This document shows, one piece after another, positions 1 through 8,344 of a DNA stretch of 64,000 nucleotides. The translations under genes and the position numbers were made by a program. Position 1 is the stretch's first letter; each line of letters starts with the position of its first letter. This DNA comes from Cyanobacteria bacterium FACHB-DQ100 (GTDB lineage Bacteria > Cyanobacteriota > Cyanobacteriia > Leptolyngbyales > Leptolyngbyaceae), in assembly GCA_014695195.1 (NCBI GenBank), contig JACJNW010000044.1:124001-188000 (forward strand). Reading direction: 5' to 3'. The notes under the pieces are model-generated. The model saw only the letters and a list, made by a program, of their open reading frames with translations. It searched no databases and was not told the DNA's origin.

Positions 1-311
1 CAGTTGAGGAGTTAGCAGAACCGCAAGCGATTCAGCGCGAGGATGGTTCTTGGCTACTGGATGGAATGCTGCCCATTTATCAATTCAAAGAGATTTTAGA
101 CCTTGAAGACCAAGAGCTTCCCGGAGAACAGCGAGGTAGCTATCAGACGTTGGGCGGTTTTGTGGTGATGTATTTGGGACGCATTCCCACCGCTTCGGAT
201 GCTTTCGAGTGGGAAACACTCCGGTTTGAAGTGATGGATATGGACGGCAATCGCGTGGATAAAGTTTTAGTTGAGGCTGCTAAGTCCTACGGAACAATCC
301 AAGAGATGTAA
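1..311 (+). CDS. CorC/HlyC-type transporter-associated protein, C-terminal end (partial)
   Basis: The gene enters from the left edge; the frame is open from base 3 and only the last ~102 codons are visible. The end resembles the CorC_HlyC (transporter-associated) domain found at the C-terminus of CNNM/TlyC 'hemolysin family' membrane proteins. Visible cues are the segment EDGSWLLDGMLPIYQFKE, the phrase YQTLGGFVVMYLGRIP, and a closing strand with FEVMDMDGNRVDKVLVE. Such proteins normally carry a DUF21 membrane domain and two CBS domains upstream, which would lie outside the window. The role in the family is thought to be divalent-cation transport or its regulation. The family is fairly sure; the substrate is unknown. 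Confidence 0.75.
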   Translation, partial: VEELAEPQAIQREDGSWLLDGMLPIYQFKEILDLEDQELPGEQRGSYQTLGGFVVMYLGRIPTASDAFEWETLRFEVMDMDGNRVDKVLVEAAKSYGTIQEM

Positions 312-314
312 CAC

Positions 315-638
315 TTAAGCGAACAGCGCATGAATCGCTAACCAAATACAAGCAGGATTGTTGCTGGTATAGCTCACCCGATGTTTTTGGTGGGCTGGAA
401 TCAATAGATAATTTCCTGCTTTGAGATCGATCGTTCTCCCATCCTCATACATTAACTGCGCCTCACCCTGCAATAGCAACACCCATTCATCGCGGGGTTG
501 ATCGTACCATTCACCCTCCGGCGTGGTTTGTCCAGTTGAAATAATGCGTTCAACTAATAGCTGATCGGTTTCAATTAATGGCTCAAATAGTTCTCGATCG
601 AGCGATCGCTCCCCAATCTCAAAGATGTTTCCAATCAT
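315..638 (-). CDS. Small cupin-domain protein
   Basis: A 107-residue single-domain cupin. The β-barrel motifs are visible: a first motif around EWYDQPRDEWVLLLQGEAQL and a second around KAGNYLLIPAHQKHRVSY, with the LIPAHQKHRV part typical of metal-binding cupins. I start it at the ATG at 638 (MIGNIFEIGER) rather than an upstream codon at 686, because that keeps it clear of the gene before it. It lies 2 bases downstream of the stop of the aldehyde dehydrogenase-like gene on the same strand, so the two are probably co-transcribed. The substrate cannot be read from the sequence. Confidence 0.8.
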   Translation of the reverse strand: MIGNIFEIGERSLDRELFEPLIETDQLLVERIISTGQTTPEGEWYDQPRDEWVLLLQGEAQLMYEDGRTIDLKAGNYLLIPAHQKHRVSYTSNNPACIWLAIHALFA

Positions 639-640
639 AC

Positions 641-2212
641 CTACCCTTGAATTGCTGCGATTACGACCTGAGCAAAGTTGCCCCACGTGGGTTTAATCTG
701 AAGTCTTGCAAAACATCGCGAACAATTGAGCAAATTCCGATGATCCGCAAACCAAACCGGAGTCAGCGGCATTCGGAACGGTGCATACAAGACAGATTTT
801 TGGGGTCGATCGAGAAAGCAAGCGTTATGCACAAAGCCTTGACCGGATTGAATATCGTTCGCATCATTGCCTGGATAAGCCCCCCAAGTCAGTTGAGGCA
901 CGCCGAAATTGGCAGCCGACCAAGCATTCACGCCGATCGCGCCATACTTCAAATTCGCAACCGCATCTTCTACGTTTGACTTCGACAAAATTACGCAGGA
1001 CAAATTGCCCCAAATTTTCTCATTAGCAAAGGGAACGACACGATCAAGAAATTCTTCTGCGGTCGTCGCGTCTAAACTCACCTCAGCCAGCACTCCACAA
1101 AAAGCTTCGTTTTGTAGCGCATAATCATCCTCAATATTCGGAATGAATGTCCACGGTACAATCGCTTCCGTGCGAGTGCCGAAGATTTCAGCTTGGGGAT
1201 AACGATCGAGAAATGCCTGATAGCGCTGTTGCGCCCCTGGATAGTAAGCGTTGCGACTGGGAGTTTTGGCGAGTTCTTCTCGGATTAGATCGAGGAAACG
1301 ATCGCGCAGTTTCCACCCGCTTGCCGTCACAATCACCTGTGCAGCCACACAGTTAAAACTGGCATTGTTGACTACCATACTCGCGACATGACGAGCTTGA
1401 TATCTTAACTCCGACTCAGACCAATCGCCGGGAACAATCAAAACCGGAGTGACACAGCCTAGCTCAGAGGTGATCGGCTTCGGCTGAGGGAGTGATTGAA
1501 CGATCGCTTCATAAGTATGATGCGACCCCGTGATGTGAATGGTGTCAATTTTTGGATGCTGACAAAGAAATGCGCCGACATCAGCGCCACCATAGACAAT
1601 TTGCAGAAAACCATCCGCGATTAACGGCTCAAACGCTTGCTCTAAAAATTTCCCTACATAAGCGTTGACCGGATTCATCTTCAGCAAAACGACTTGATTT
1701 TCAGCAAATAGCTTGTGAATTGCATCGAGCGGCGGCGTTGCTCCGACATTCCCCGCTCCCAAAACCAGCGCAATCCCTCCAGTTTGAGAAACCTGACGAG
1801 ATTCAAAGTCCCCCACTCGTGGGGAGTTTAGGGGGCTTTCTGAGTCTTCAGCCGCACCTCGATCGAGCCAAACTTCCCCCCGAAACCCAAGCCAAAGCAA
1901 TCGATCGAACCAATTATCGGGGAACGCCCGCGCAATATTATTTTCGATTTTTGCAGTTCGTCCTTCGAGTGTTCTGACGATCGCCCGCAGCATCGTCAAG
2001 GTCGCTACTGCTCCGGTCAGATATTCTTCACCTACCCACTTTGGATCAAATCCCTTCGCCTCACACGCCGCGATCGCCCACGGCTCTGCAACCGCCATCA
2101 CACCATGCATACACCGCTTCAGATAATCAATCCGCGCTGCCGTTTTGACCTGGAGCCACGCAGATTTCCGGGAATTTAGTAAATCGATCGCACATTCGGT
2201 TTGGGTAAACAT
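641..2212 (-). CDS. Aldehyde dehydrogenase-superfamily protein with an inserted palindrome
   Basis: About 523 residues. ALDH-fold landmarks are visible: the nucleotide-binding stretch GGIALVLGAGN near residue 147, HITGSHHTYEA near 227, the general-base region TSELGC (Glu 250) and the nucleophile in NNASFNC (Cys 288). The ATG at 2212 is preferred; the open frame runs on upstream, but that part overlaps the promoter of the divergent peroxiredoxin gene. Residues ~125-138 are encoded by a copy of the CCCCCTAAA palindrome that elsewhere in the window is intergenic, so the gene has taken up a repeat in frame. The segment lies between the N-terminal region and the Rossmann fold, probably a surface loop. 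It is co-oriented with the cupin gene. The substrate is unknown; an acyl-CoA reductase-like role is possible. Confidence 0.8.
   Translation of the reverse strand: MFTQTECAIDLLNSRKSAWLQVKTAARIDYLKRCMHGVMAVAEPWAIAACEAKGFDPKWVGEEYLTGAVATLTMLRAIVRTLEGRTAKIENNIARAFPDNWFDRLLWLGFRGEVWLDRGAAEDSESPLNSPRVGDFESRQVSQTGGIALVLGAGNVGATPPLDAIHKLFAENQVVLLKMNPVNAYVGKFLEQAFEPLIADGFLQIVYGGADVGAFLCQHPKIDTIHITGSHHTYEAIVQSLPQPKPITSELGCVTPVLIVPGDWSESELRYQARHVASMVVNNASFNCVAAQVIVTASGWKLRDRFLDLIREELAKTPSRNAYYPGAQQRYQAFLDRYPQAEIFGTRTEAIVPWTFIPNIEDDYALQNEAFCGVLAEVSLDATTAEEFLDRVVPFANEKIWGNLSCVILSKSNVEDAVANLKYGAIGVNAWSAANFGVPQLTWGAYPGNDANDIQSGQGFVHNACFLDRPQKSVLYAPFRMPLTPVWFADHRNLLNCSRCFARLQIKPTWGNFAQVVIAAIQG
1804..1836. 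repeat. Half-unit of the CCCCCTAAA palindromic repeat inside a coding sequence
   Basis: On the plus strand this reads AAGTCCCCCACTCGTGGGG followed by AGTTTAGGGGGCT. It is nearly identical to the right arm of the MITE-like elements at 3003-3161, 13843-14020 and 21012-21181. Here it is translated on the minus strand as SPLNSPRVGDF within the aldehyde dehydrogenase-like protein. Confidence 0.85.
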
Positions 2213-2307
2213 TTCGTAGGTCAAAATCGTAATGACTATGATATAGTTGTTAAAGTTTCGTGATCCTAATACGAAACCTGCTACTCTTGCAAGGAGAATT
2301 AAATCCC

Positions 2308-2907
2308 ATGACCCAAGAAGGATGCTTGCGTGTCGGTCAGAGCGCACCCGATTTTGCTGCTACCGCCGTCATCGATCAAGAATTCAAAGACATTAAACTG
2401 TCTGACTATCGTGGCAAATACGTGGTGCTGTTCTTCTACCCGCTCGATTTTACCTTTGTTTGTCCGACCGAAATTACCGCCTTTAGCGATCGCCACGAAG
2501 AGTTCAAAGCGATCGGCACCGAAATCCTTGGAGTATCAGTCGATAGCGCGTTCTCGCACCTCGCTTGGATTCAAACCGATCGTAAATCGGGTGGTGTGGG
2601 CGACTTGAACTATCCATTGGTTTCAGACATCAAGAAAGAAATCAGCACCGCTTACAATGTGCTTGATCCTGAACAAGGAATTGCACTGCGCGGTCTGTTC
2701 ATCATCGACAAAGATGGTGTGATTCAACACTCGACAATCAACAACTTGTCGTTCGGTCGCAGTGTGGATGAAACGCTGCGGACGCTACAAGCGATCCAAT
2801 ACGTACAATCGCACCCGGATGAAGTTTGCCCCGCAGGTTGGAAACCCGGTGATCAAACGATGAATCCTGATCCGGTGAAGTCGAAGGAATACTTCGCAGC
2901 GGTTTAA
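2308..2907 (+). CDS. Typical 2-Cys peroxiredoxin
   Basis: A 199-residue thioredoxin-fold peroxidase that reduces H2O2 and organic hydroperoxides, using thioredoxin as reductant in cyanobacteria. The peroxidatic cysteine lies in [10 protein letters not shown] (Cys 52) and the resolving cysteine in EVCPAGW (Cys ~174), which marks the typical 2-Cys (AhpC/Prx1) class. The start at 2308 is chosen because AAGGAG at 2291-2296 sits at proper ribosome-binding spacing and the family normally begins about ten residues before the GQSAPDF motif. It is transcribed divergently from the aldehyde dehydrogenase-like gene and is followed by a terminator, so it is likely monocistronic. Confidence 0.96.
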   Translation: MTQEGCLRVGQSAPDFAATAVIDQEFKDIKLSDYRGKYVVLFFYPLDFTFVCPTEITAFSDRHEEFKAIGTEILGVSVDSAFSHLAWIQTDRKSGGVGDLNYPLVSDIKKEISTAYNVLDPEQGIALRGLFIIDKDGVIQHSTINNLSFGRSVDETLRTLQAIQYVQSHPDEVCPAGWKPGDQTMNPDPVKSKEYFAAV

Positions 2908-2930
2908 GCATTCTAGACAGGCTGAGTATT

Positions 2931-2964
2931 GCCCCTAAGATTAAGGTCTTGGGGGTTTTATTTT
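2931..2964 (+). terminator. Rho-independent terminator of the peroxiredoxin gene
   Basis: The arms CCCCTAAGA and TCTTGGGG form a stem with one bulge, followed by TTTTATTTT. Confidence 0.7.
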
Positions 2965-3002
2965 GCCAGTTTTATTGTTTATTGCAATCGTGCGATCGTC
3001 TC

Positions 3003-3161
3003 ATACCAAATTGATTTTTGAGTGCGACAGATCTCGGAAGCCCCCTAAATCCCCCACGCGTGGGGGACTTCAAGCCCAATCTGTTTCGGATTCTCAAAGT
3101 CCCCCAGTATGGGGGATTTAGGGGGCGAAGGATCTGTCGCATTAATAAATTGATTCGGTAT
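3003..3161. mobile_element. MITE-like palindromic element, copy A (159 bp)
   Basis: Imperfect terminal inverted repeats of about 31 bp run inward from ATACC at each end and finish in GCGACAGATC. Between them lie two hairpins, each with arms of the type CCCCCTAAATCCCCCA / TGGGGGACTT. The core matches the elements at 13843 and 21012, but the termini differ, so this is a related subfamily. There is no coding capacity. It fills most of the 332-bp gap between the peroxiredoxin gene and the next gene. Confidence 0.75.
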
Positions 3162-3239
3162 CAAATAGCCTTCTTTTGATAGACGGCATGGCTAGATCAG
3201 GAGTTCTATAACAGTTGTGATGAGATCAAACCGATAGCA

Positions 3240-3620
3240 ATGACTGTAGAAGTTTTAAGAAAAAGCGACATGATGGCGCATTTACTGGATGCGCTAGATG
3301 CAGGGGAAGACATCGGACATTATGGGCGGTTAGTGTTTGCGATGATTGCGCGGCATTTCTTGTCGAAAGAAGAAGTGATTGAATATCTCCTGAAGGACAA
3401 AGACTGCGACGAAACCGAAGCAAAATCACTCTATGAGCAAGTTCAGGGCAAAGATTACAACCCGCCGAAGCGCGATCGTATTCTCGAATGGCAACAGCAG
3501 CAGGACTTTCCCATCTGCCCGAATTCCGATGACCCAGATGCTTGTAATGTTTACCGCGATTTAGAGTTTCCGCAGCACGTTTACGAACATATCTCAAGCT
3601 ACTACGCGCATAAGGCTTAG
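3240..3620 (+). CDS. Conserved cyanobacterial protein of unknown function
   Basis: A 126-residue soluble, acidic protein with no signal peptide or membrane segment. I recognise the sequence style as one conserved among cyanobacteria but cannot attach a function. It appears largely helical in its first 75 residues (MAHLLDALDAGEDIGHYGRL, then SKEEVIEYLLKDKDCDE). The C-terminal part has the phrases KDYNPPKRDRILEWQ and PICPNSDDPDACNVYRDL, with two cysteines spaced like a possible metal or disulfide pair. It stands alone between a MITE-like element and a convergent flavoprotein gene. Confidence 0.75.
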   Translation: MTVEVLRKSDMMAHLLDALDAGEDIGHYGRLVFAMIARHFLSKEEVIEYLLKDKDCDETEAKSLYEQVQGKDYNPPKRDRILEWQQQQDFPICPNSDDPDACNVYRDLEFPQHVYEHISSYYAHKA

Positions 3621-3664
3621 CTACTTGTTGGGAGTGAGGAGTCTTATCCTCTACTCCCCAACTT

Positions 3665-4786
3665 CTAACCGCCCATACCCGGAATCAACCCGCCGCCTAG
3701 CCGTTTCAGCGCCCGATTTGCTACATCTGCATATCGCATTTCACCGCACATAATCTTGCCGAGTCGATCGGTCGCAGTCGGACGCTTCACACCCACTTTG
3801 TAGCCAATTCCCGGCACACGATAAAACAGATTCGCCAGCCGTTGTGCCCAAACCATATCGCTACCCCAGTCGCGCTGAATCGTTTCGGTGTATTGCGCCA
3901 AGGCAGATTGATCTCCATTCAACGATTGATCGATCGCTTCTGCAGCTTTCATACCGCTATACATCGAAGGACGAATCCCTTCAGCCGTCATTGGATCAAC
4001 GATCGCAGCCGTTTCTCCTGCCAACACTGCATTCTGAGTATGCAGTGTTTGATCGCCATCCCAAAATACGATCGGATGCGTGTAAATCTGTGCGCCACTG
4101 GTATTAAAGCCTGCTTCCTTTGCATACTTCGACAAAGCAGCGTTGAAATCCGTGCGATCGTCCCCTCGAAATGAGGCGGTTCCAGCAGAGAATCCTTCTG
4201 CTTTCGGCAAATTCCAGATAAAGCCGTTTTTCAGCATTCCGAAGTCGAACTGAGCAGTATTGCCGATCGCTTGAGGCGCTTCCATTACCGCACCCATGCG
4301 GGTTTTGCGCTCTTTGAATCCGAGCCATTTTGCCATCGATCCTTTTGCACCGTCGGCAGCAATGAGATATTTAGCTTCTAAGGTCCCAGCCGTTGTGTTG
4401 ACTTGCCAGTGATTGCCTTTAAATTCGATGCCTGTGACTGCGGTTGCATCTTGGAGTTTCGCGCCTGCTTGCTGTGCCTGCTGCATCAAATACTCATCAA
4501 ACCGATCGCGCTGCACCATCCACATCGGCTCAGGTGTGTTTAGCGTTGCATTCACTGGATCGCCAAGCTTCCAGGTATAGCGAATCGAATTCACTTTACG
4601 CGAGATCACGGGGCTGAAATCGAAATCGAACCATTGAGCGATCGCAGGAGATACCCCACCGCTACAGGGTTTATAGCGGGGGAGGGCTTCTTTTTCCAGC
4701 ACTAAAACAGAGCGCCCACGTTTGGCAAGATGATAGGCAGCAGTTCCTCCGGCGGGGCCTGCTCCGACAACAATACAATCAAACAT
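3665..4786 (-). CDS. Geranylgeranyl reductase-family FAD oxidoreductase
   Basis: A 373-residue flavoprotein. The N-terminus carries the FAD dinucleotide motif VVGAGPAGGTAAYHLA with an acidic residue after the second strand (LVLEKE), and PRYKPCSGG follows, a hallmark of the geranylgeranyl reductase family (ChlP/BchP-like and archaeal relatives). A second FAD motif is seen in AVLAGETAAIVDPMTAEGI near residue 270. The family reduces isoprenoid double bonds, for instance on chlorophyll or lipid side chains. The sequence does not look like classical ChlP, so I give no symbol. The ATG at 4786 is preferred because the FAD motif normally begins within the first ten residues; an in-frame ATG at 4831 is an alternative. 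Confidence 0.8.
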   Translation of the reverse strand: MFDCIVVGAGPAGGTAAYHLAKRGRSVLVLEKEALPRYKPCSGGVSPAIAQWFDFDFSPVISRKVNSIRYTWKLGDPVNATLNTPEPMWMVQRDRFDEYLMQQAQQAGAKLQDATAVTGIEFKGNHWQVNTTAGTLEAKYLIAADGAKGSMAKWLGFKERKTRMGAVMEAPQAIGNTAQFDFGMLKNGFIWNLPKAEGFSAGTASFRGDDRTDFNAALSKYAKEAGFNTSGAQIYTHPIVFWDGDQTLHTQNAVLAGETAAIVDPMTAEGIRPSMYSGMKAAEAIDQSLNGDQSALAQYTETIQRDWGSDMVWAQRLANLFYRVPGIGYKVGVKRPTATDRLGKIMCGEMRYADVANRALKRLGGGLIPGMGG

Positions 4787-5092
4787 ATGCTGGAACCTCA
4801 CTCCTACGTCAACGCTATGTAGATTATTCAAACGTTCAGCTCGTGATCCGAACTGTTTCGGTAATTCACAGAAATGCTCTGCTAGTGTACGTTAGATTCT
4901 AAAAAAATTCCGGCGTTTCCTCAGCTTAGGAGAGCAATCATCATCAAGTATTTACAAATTTCCCGATGAACTCTGTAAGGGGATGCTTGAAAAGTCTTCG
5001 ATCGTTATCTCGAAGCGAAGAGACTTTCTAGATGTTTCAAACATCATCTAAGTTGCCGAATGATTTGAACGAGCAAGCTAAAAGAGTGCGAA
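4787..5092. other. 306-bp intergenic region
   Basis: It should hold the promoter of the flavoprotein gene and the 3' end region of the oxidase gene. Small dyads are visible: AAGTCTTCG paired with CGAAGAGACTT around 4991-5029, and AGATGTTTCAAACATC at about 5030. There is no convincing T-tract terminator and no small gene that I can support. Confidence 0.4.
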
Positions 5093-6442
5093 TTATCGCT
5101 CTAGCCAAGCCCGCATTTTACCCGGATTTAATAATCCGTAGGGATCAACTTTTTCTTTGAATTGAAGTTGCGCCAGATCCACCATTTTCATCCCACCATC
5201 TTCGATCAGATAAGTATGAGGATTGAAAATAAACGCGCCATTTGATTCATGATGAGCGATGATTTCATTTAATCGTTCTTCAGTCGAATACCGCACCAAT
5301 TGTAGCGAAGCCGGACGCGCCGTTCCCCCGACCCTCAAAAACTCCAAGTGCATCATCACTTCATCACCATAGTGATGATACATCTCTTCTAAAAGCGTCA
5401 GATTCTTGTCATCTGGAAATAGCGTTTGTAGATAAGTAATCGACGAATCAACGCTGCGAGCATGAAGCGTTGTATGATTCCAACTGTACTCAGCTAAAGC
5501 AAATCCTTTTCCTGCATCTTCAGCATTTTTTTGATAAGAAATCTCACCACCGAATTCTTTTACAAATTCATTGAGCGGCTCTAAACAAGTCTCAGAAACA
5601 ATCAAAAGCGCACAACTTTTTCTGCTCGGAATATAGCTTTTCAATGCCGCGAAATAGTTCGGAATGGGATCAGCGCAAATGCACACCAATTTTTTGATCA
5701 TGCCGTCCGCATCGCTGAGAGATTGCCCAAATCGAGCCGCGCTCATAAAATTCGAAAAGGTCACAATCACTTCTGCCCAAGGATAAGCAGGCGCAAGCGG
5801 AATCTCTAGTTCCGTGATAATTCCATTCGTGCCATACGCATGAGCGACTTGGTACACATCATCCCCGCGTAAGTCCAGCACTCTTGGCTGATCTTCCATC
5901 GTCACTACTCGCACCGCCAGAAGATTGCCCCGATCGCGCAGTTGTCCATAAGTCACCGAGCCAATTCCGCCGCTACCGCCACCGATAAACCCGCCGATCG
6001 TGGCGGTGCGATAGGTGGACGGAGCCATGCGAATTTCCCAGCCGATCTCGCGGGTTTGTTTGTCGATCGCCGCTAGTTTCGCACCTGCCTCGACTCGCAG
6101 CAAACCAGGCTTCATCCATTTCACTGCGGTCATTCGAGTTAAATCCAGAATCACGCCGCCTTCGAGTGGAATACATTGCCCGTAGTTTCCGGTTCCCGCA
6201 CCCCGCACGGTGAGGGGAACGCGATATCGAACACACGCCTGCGCCACTTGTAACACTTCTGCTTCATTCACTGGACGCACTACCACATCGCCGAATTTGT
6301 CCTGCAATTGAGGCTGCAAAACTGGGCTGAAATGATAGTAATCCTGCGAGAGTTTTGCGACTTGGCTTGGCTCGGTGATGAGATCAAGTCCTGCCAAATC
6401 TGCTAAAACCGATGCGATCGCGTTAGAAGTGGTTGTGGTCAT
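5093..6442 (-). CDS. GlcD-like FAD-binding oxidase (VAO/FAD_binding_4 family)
   Basis: A 449-residue flavoprotein of the vanillyl-alcohol-oxidase fold. The PP-loop type FAD-binding region is visible as VPLTVRGAGTGNYGQ near residue 95 and ATIGGFIGGGSGGIGS near 148. The C-terminal segment ends in DPYGLLNPGKMRAWL, the closing motif of D-lactate/glycolate dehydrogenases. In cyanobacteria GlcD-type subunits oxidise glycolate from photorespiration, and glcE and glcF homologues occur 47 kb away, so a glycolate role is possible. Several FAD_binding_4 paralogues exist in these genomes, so the substrate stays open. It stands alone on the minus strand. Confidence 0.8.
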   Translation of the reverse strand: MTTTTSNAIASVLADLAGLDLITEPSQVAKLSQDYYHFSPVLQPQLQDKFGDVVVRPVNEAEVLQVAQACVRYRVPLTVRGAGTGNYGQCIPLEGGVILDLTRMTAVKWMKPGLLRVEAGAKLAAIDKQTREIGWEIRMAPSTYRTATIGGFIGGGSGGIGSVTYGQLRDRGNLLAVRVVTMEDQPRVLDLRGDDVYQVAHAYGTNGIITELEIPLAPAYPWAEVIVTFSNFMSAARFGQSLSDADGMIKKLVCICADPIPNYFAALKSYIPSRKSCALLIVSETCLEPLNEFVKEFGGEISYQKNAEDAGKGFALAEYSWNHTTLHARSVDSSITYLQTLFPDDKNLTLLEEMYHHYGDEVMMHLEFLRVGGTARPASLQLVRYSTEERLNEIIAHHESNGAFIFNPHTYLIEDGGMKMVDLAQLQFKEKVDPYGLLNPGKMRAWLER

Positions 6443-6507
6443 GCCGCTGTCCTCATAGTCTTGTTTCTGACTATAAAGGGATTTTTCGCTTTCAACTGTA
6501 CTTGCGA

Positions 6508-6606
6508 TCGCAAAATTTCTAATAAAAAACCCTGATCCGAAGACCAGGGTAAATAATCAGGGTGCATCTACCACTCCACTATTCCCAAAGTGGGAGAGCT
6601 ATCCGG
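6508..6606 (-). ncRNA. Candidate small RNA, downstream copy
   Basis: This unit has the same structure as the copy at 6612-6710, with CCAGGGT in place of CCAGGGC on the plus strand. It retains an intact terminator hairpin and T-run. Independent expression would need its own promoter inside the repeat. Confidence 0.45.
6522..6549 (-). terminator. Terminator of the downstream small-RNA copy
   Basis: On the minus strand CCCTGGTC-TTCG-GATCAGGG forms an 8-bp stem with one G-T pair and a UUCG tetraloop, followed by TTTTTTATT. The same structure recurs 104 bases higher, at about 6626-6653. Confidence 0.85.
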
Positions 6607-6611
6607 AGGAT

Positions 6612-6710
6612 TCGCAAAATTTCTAATAAAAAACCCTGATCCGAAGACCAGGGCAAATAATCAGGGTGCATCTACCACTCCACTATTCCCAAAGTGGGAG
6701 AGCTATCCGG
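6612..6710 (-). ncRNA. Candidate small RNA, upstream copy
   Basis: This is the first unit met by transcription from the cryptochrome side. It holds a 5' hairpin, a single-stranded linker and a rho-independent terminator (6626-6653 region). No promoter was confirmed; it could be read from a promoter near the 3' end of the photolyase gene or processed from that mRNA. It may match one of the conserved cyanobacterial small RNAs, but I cannot name which. Confidence 0.5.
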
Positions 6711-6715
6711 AAGAA

Positions 6716-8236
6716 TTAGCGACGTTTTTGAGATTTAAATCGACGATCTCGCTCTCTTTGAGGAGCCTGAGACGATTTACCGAATGCAGCGTTGTAGATT
6801 TTCTCGTTTGCCTCGGCAGATTTGAATAGATCAACGATTGGATTCGGATAATCCACGCCTAAGCGCACGTTAAATCGCTGCTGCTCCACAGGCAAAAGTT
6901 TCCAAGGCTCATGAACTTTAGCAGCGGGAACCTCTTTCAGCGCTGGGAGCCAGTGTTTCACATAAGAGCCGTCTGGGTCGTAGTCCTTCGATTGCTTGAT
7001 GATGTTGAAAAACCGAAATCCCCGCGCATCATTTCCGACTCCTGCGGTGTAGTTCCAGTTGCCCCAATTGCTACAGACATCGTAATCAATCAGTTGAGAC
7101 TCGAACCATTCTGCGCCCCACTGCCAATTGATTCCCAAATTTTTTGTGAGAAAGCTGGCGACATTTTGCCGTCCTCGATTCGACATAAATCCGGTCGCGG
7201 CAATTTCCTGCATATTCGCATCTACAAGCGGAAAACCTGTTTTCCCTTCGCGCCAAAGTTCAAACCGCTCGACATCTTCTTTCCACGCGATCGGAATCCG
7301 TTGCAAGCCCGATCGATAAAAGATACGATCGCCATGTTTCGCCACAATAAACCGAAAGTAATCGCGCCACAGCAATTCAAAAATCAGCCAGTAAGTTGAG
7401 TCGTTCCGCACCCGCTTCGATTCATAGTCTTGAACTTGCGAATAGATGTAGCGCGGCGACAAACATCCCAAGGCTAACCATGCTGAGAACTTAGAAGAGT
7501 AATCGACTCCCAGCATTCCGTTGCGCGTTTCTTTGTAAGCCTTGAGTGCATCTTGATTCCAGAAATACTCCTGAAGCCGAGCCTTTCCCGCTGTTTCACC
7601 GCCCTTGTACGGAATCATGTCTCTCGGATCTGGTTCTGGTGCTTCGAGTCCAAACACACTCAACGCTGGAATCTCACCTGAACTAATCTCCGGCAATTGC
7701 GGCAGTCGCTCTGGAGTCGGAAACACTTCGTACACAGTCGAAGACTTCTCAACCTGCTTGCGGAAACTCGTAAACAGTTCTGGAGTCTCGCTAATCTCGA
7801 ATGGCAAATCATCACGATGATAAAGCGTCTGTCCCCAAAATTCTTGGGTTGAGACACCGATCGCTCTCAACGCCTCACTTAATGTCTTTTCAACCTCCGT
7901 TTCTTCGGAAGTAACTTCGTGATAGTAATAAACCAATTCAACGTTCAATTCTTTGGCGATCGCCGGAATCACTTCTTCGGCTTTCCCTTGCCGCACAATC
8001 AAATCGCTGCCGAGCGATCGTAAATTCTCACGCAAGTCCGCAACGCTTTCGAGCAGAAACTGCGCTCGGATTGCCCCAGTTTTGGGAAATCCATACGGAG
8101 TCGTGCCAAACTGTCTCGGCTCAAAACAATAAACTGGAATAACACTTGCACCGGATCGAACTGCTTTGACTAACGGTTCATGATCATGAATCCGTAGATC
8201 ATTGCGATACCAAATAATAATCCGCTTCTCTGCCAC
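6716..8236 (-). CDS. Cryptochrome DASH (photolyase/cryptochrome family)
   Basis: About 506 residues. The N-terminal photolyase domain is clear (IIIWYRNDLRIHDHEPL), followed by the FAD-binding domain with YSSKFSAWLALGCLSPRYIY, FELLWRDYFRF, and the loop GFMSNRGRQNVASFL. The RYIY and LLWRDYFRF wording fits the CRY-DASH subfamily, flavoproteins with blue-light signalling roles and repair activity on single-stranded DNA. The C-terminus ends in a basic Arg/Lys-rich tail. The frame is open to a TTG at 8299, but the GTG at 8236 places the conserved WYRNDLR at the expected distance from the start. Downstream lie the tandem small-RNA units. Confidence 0.93.
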   Translation of the reverse strand: MAEKRIIIWYRNDLRIHDHEPLVKAVRSGASVIPVYCFEPRQFGTTPYGFPKTGAIRAQFLLESVADLRENLRSLGSDLIVRQGKAEEVIPAIAKELNVELVYYYHEVTSEETEVEKTLSEALRAIGVSTQEFWGQTLYHRDDLPFEISETPELFTSFRKQVEKSSTVYEVFPTPERLPQLPEISSGEIPALSVFGLEAPEPDPRDMIPYKGGETAGKARLQEYFWNQDALKAYKETRNGMLGVDYSSKFSAWLALGCLSPRYIYSQVQDYESKRVRNDSTYWLIFELLWRDYFRFIVAKHGDRIFYRSGLQRIPIAWKEDVERFELWREGKTGFPLVDANMQEIAATGFMSNRGRQNVASFLTKNLGINWQWGAEWFESQLIDYDVCSNWGNWNYTAGVGNDARGFRFFNIIKQSKDYDPDGSYVKHWLPALKEVPAAKVHEPWKLLPVEQQRFNVRLGVDYPNPIVDLFKSAEANEKIYNAAFGKSSQAPQRERDRRFKSQKRR

Positions 8237-8284
8237 GATCGAGTCTTGTAAACGCTTCACGTCGATCGTAACGTTTCTAAACAA

Positions 8285-8315
8285 GAGCGCGACCGCCAAG
8301 TGGACGATCGCGCTC
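8285..8315 (-). terminator. Terminator of the yggT-like gene
   Basis: GAGCGCGA pairs with TCGCGCTC around a 15-base loop, and TTGTTT follows on the minus strand. It overlaps the start region of the cryptochrome gene. Confidence 0.6.
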
Positions 8316-8344
8316 TAAATATCGGCTCCCTACTGACCGAAGTT

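Larger units (their letters stand above)
6508..6715 (-). repeat. Two tandem 104-bp units, each shaped like a small-RNA gene
   Basis: Copies at 6508-6611 and 6612-6715 differ by one internal base (T/C after CCAGGG) and a few bases at the end. Read on the minus strand, each unit has a first hairpin CTCCCACTTTGGGAATAGTGGAG, split as CTCCcACT/AGTGGAG, then a ~24-nt linker GTAGATGCACCCTGATTATT, then a terminator hairpin with a TTCG tetraloop and TTTTTT. The location is immediately after the cryptochrome gene's stop. Confidence 0.85.
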
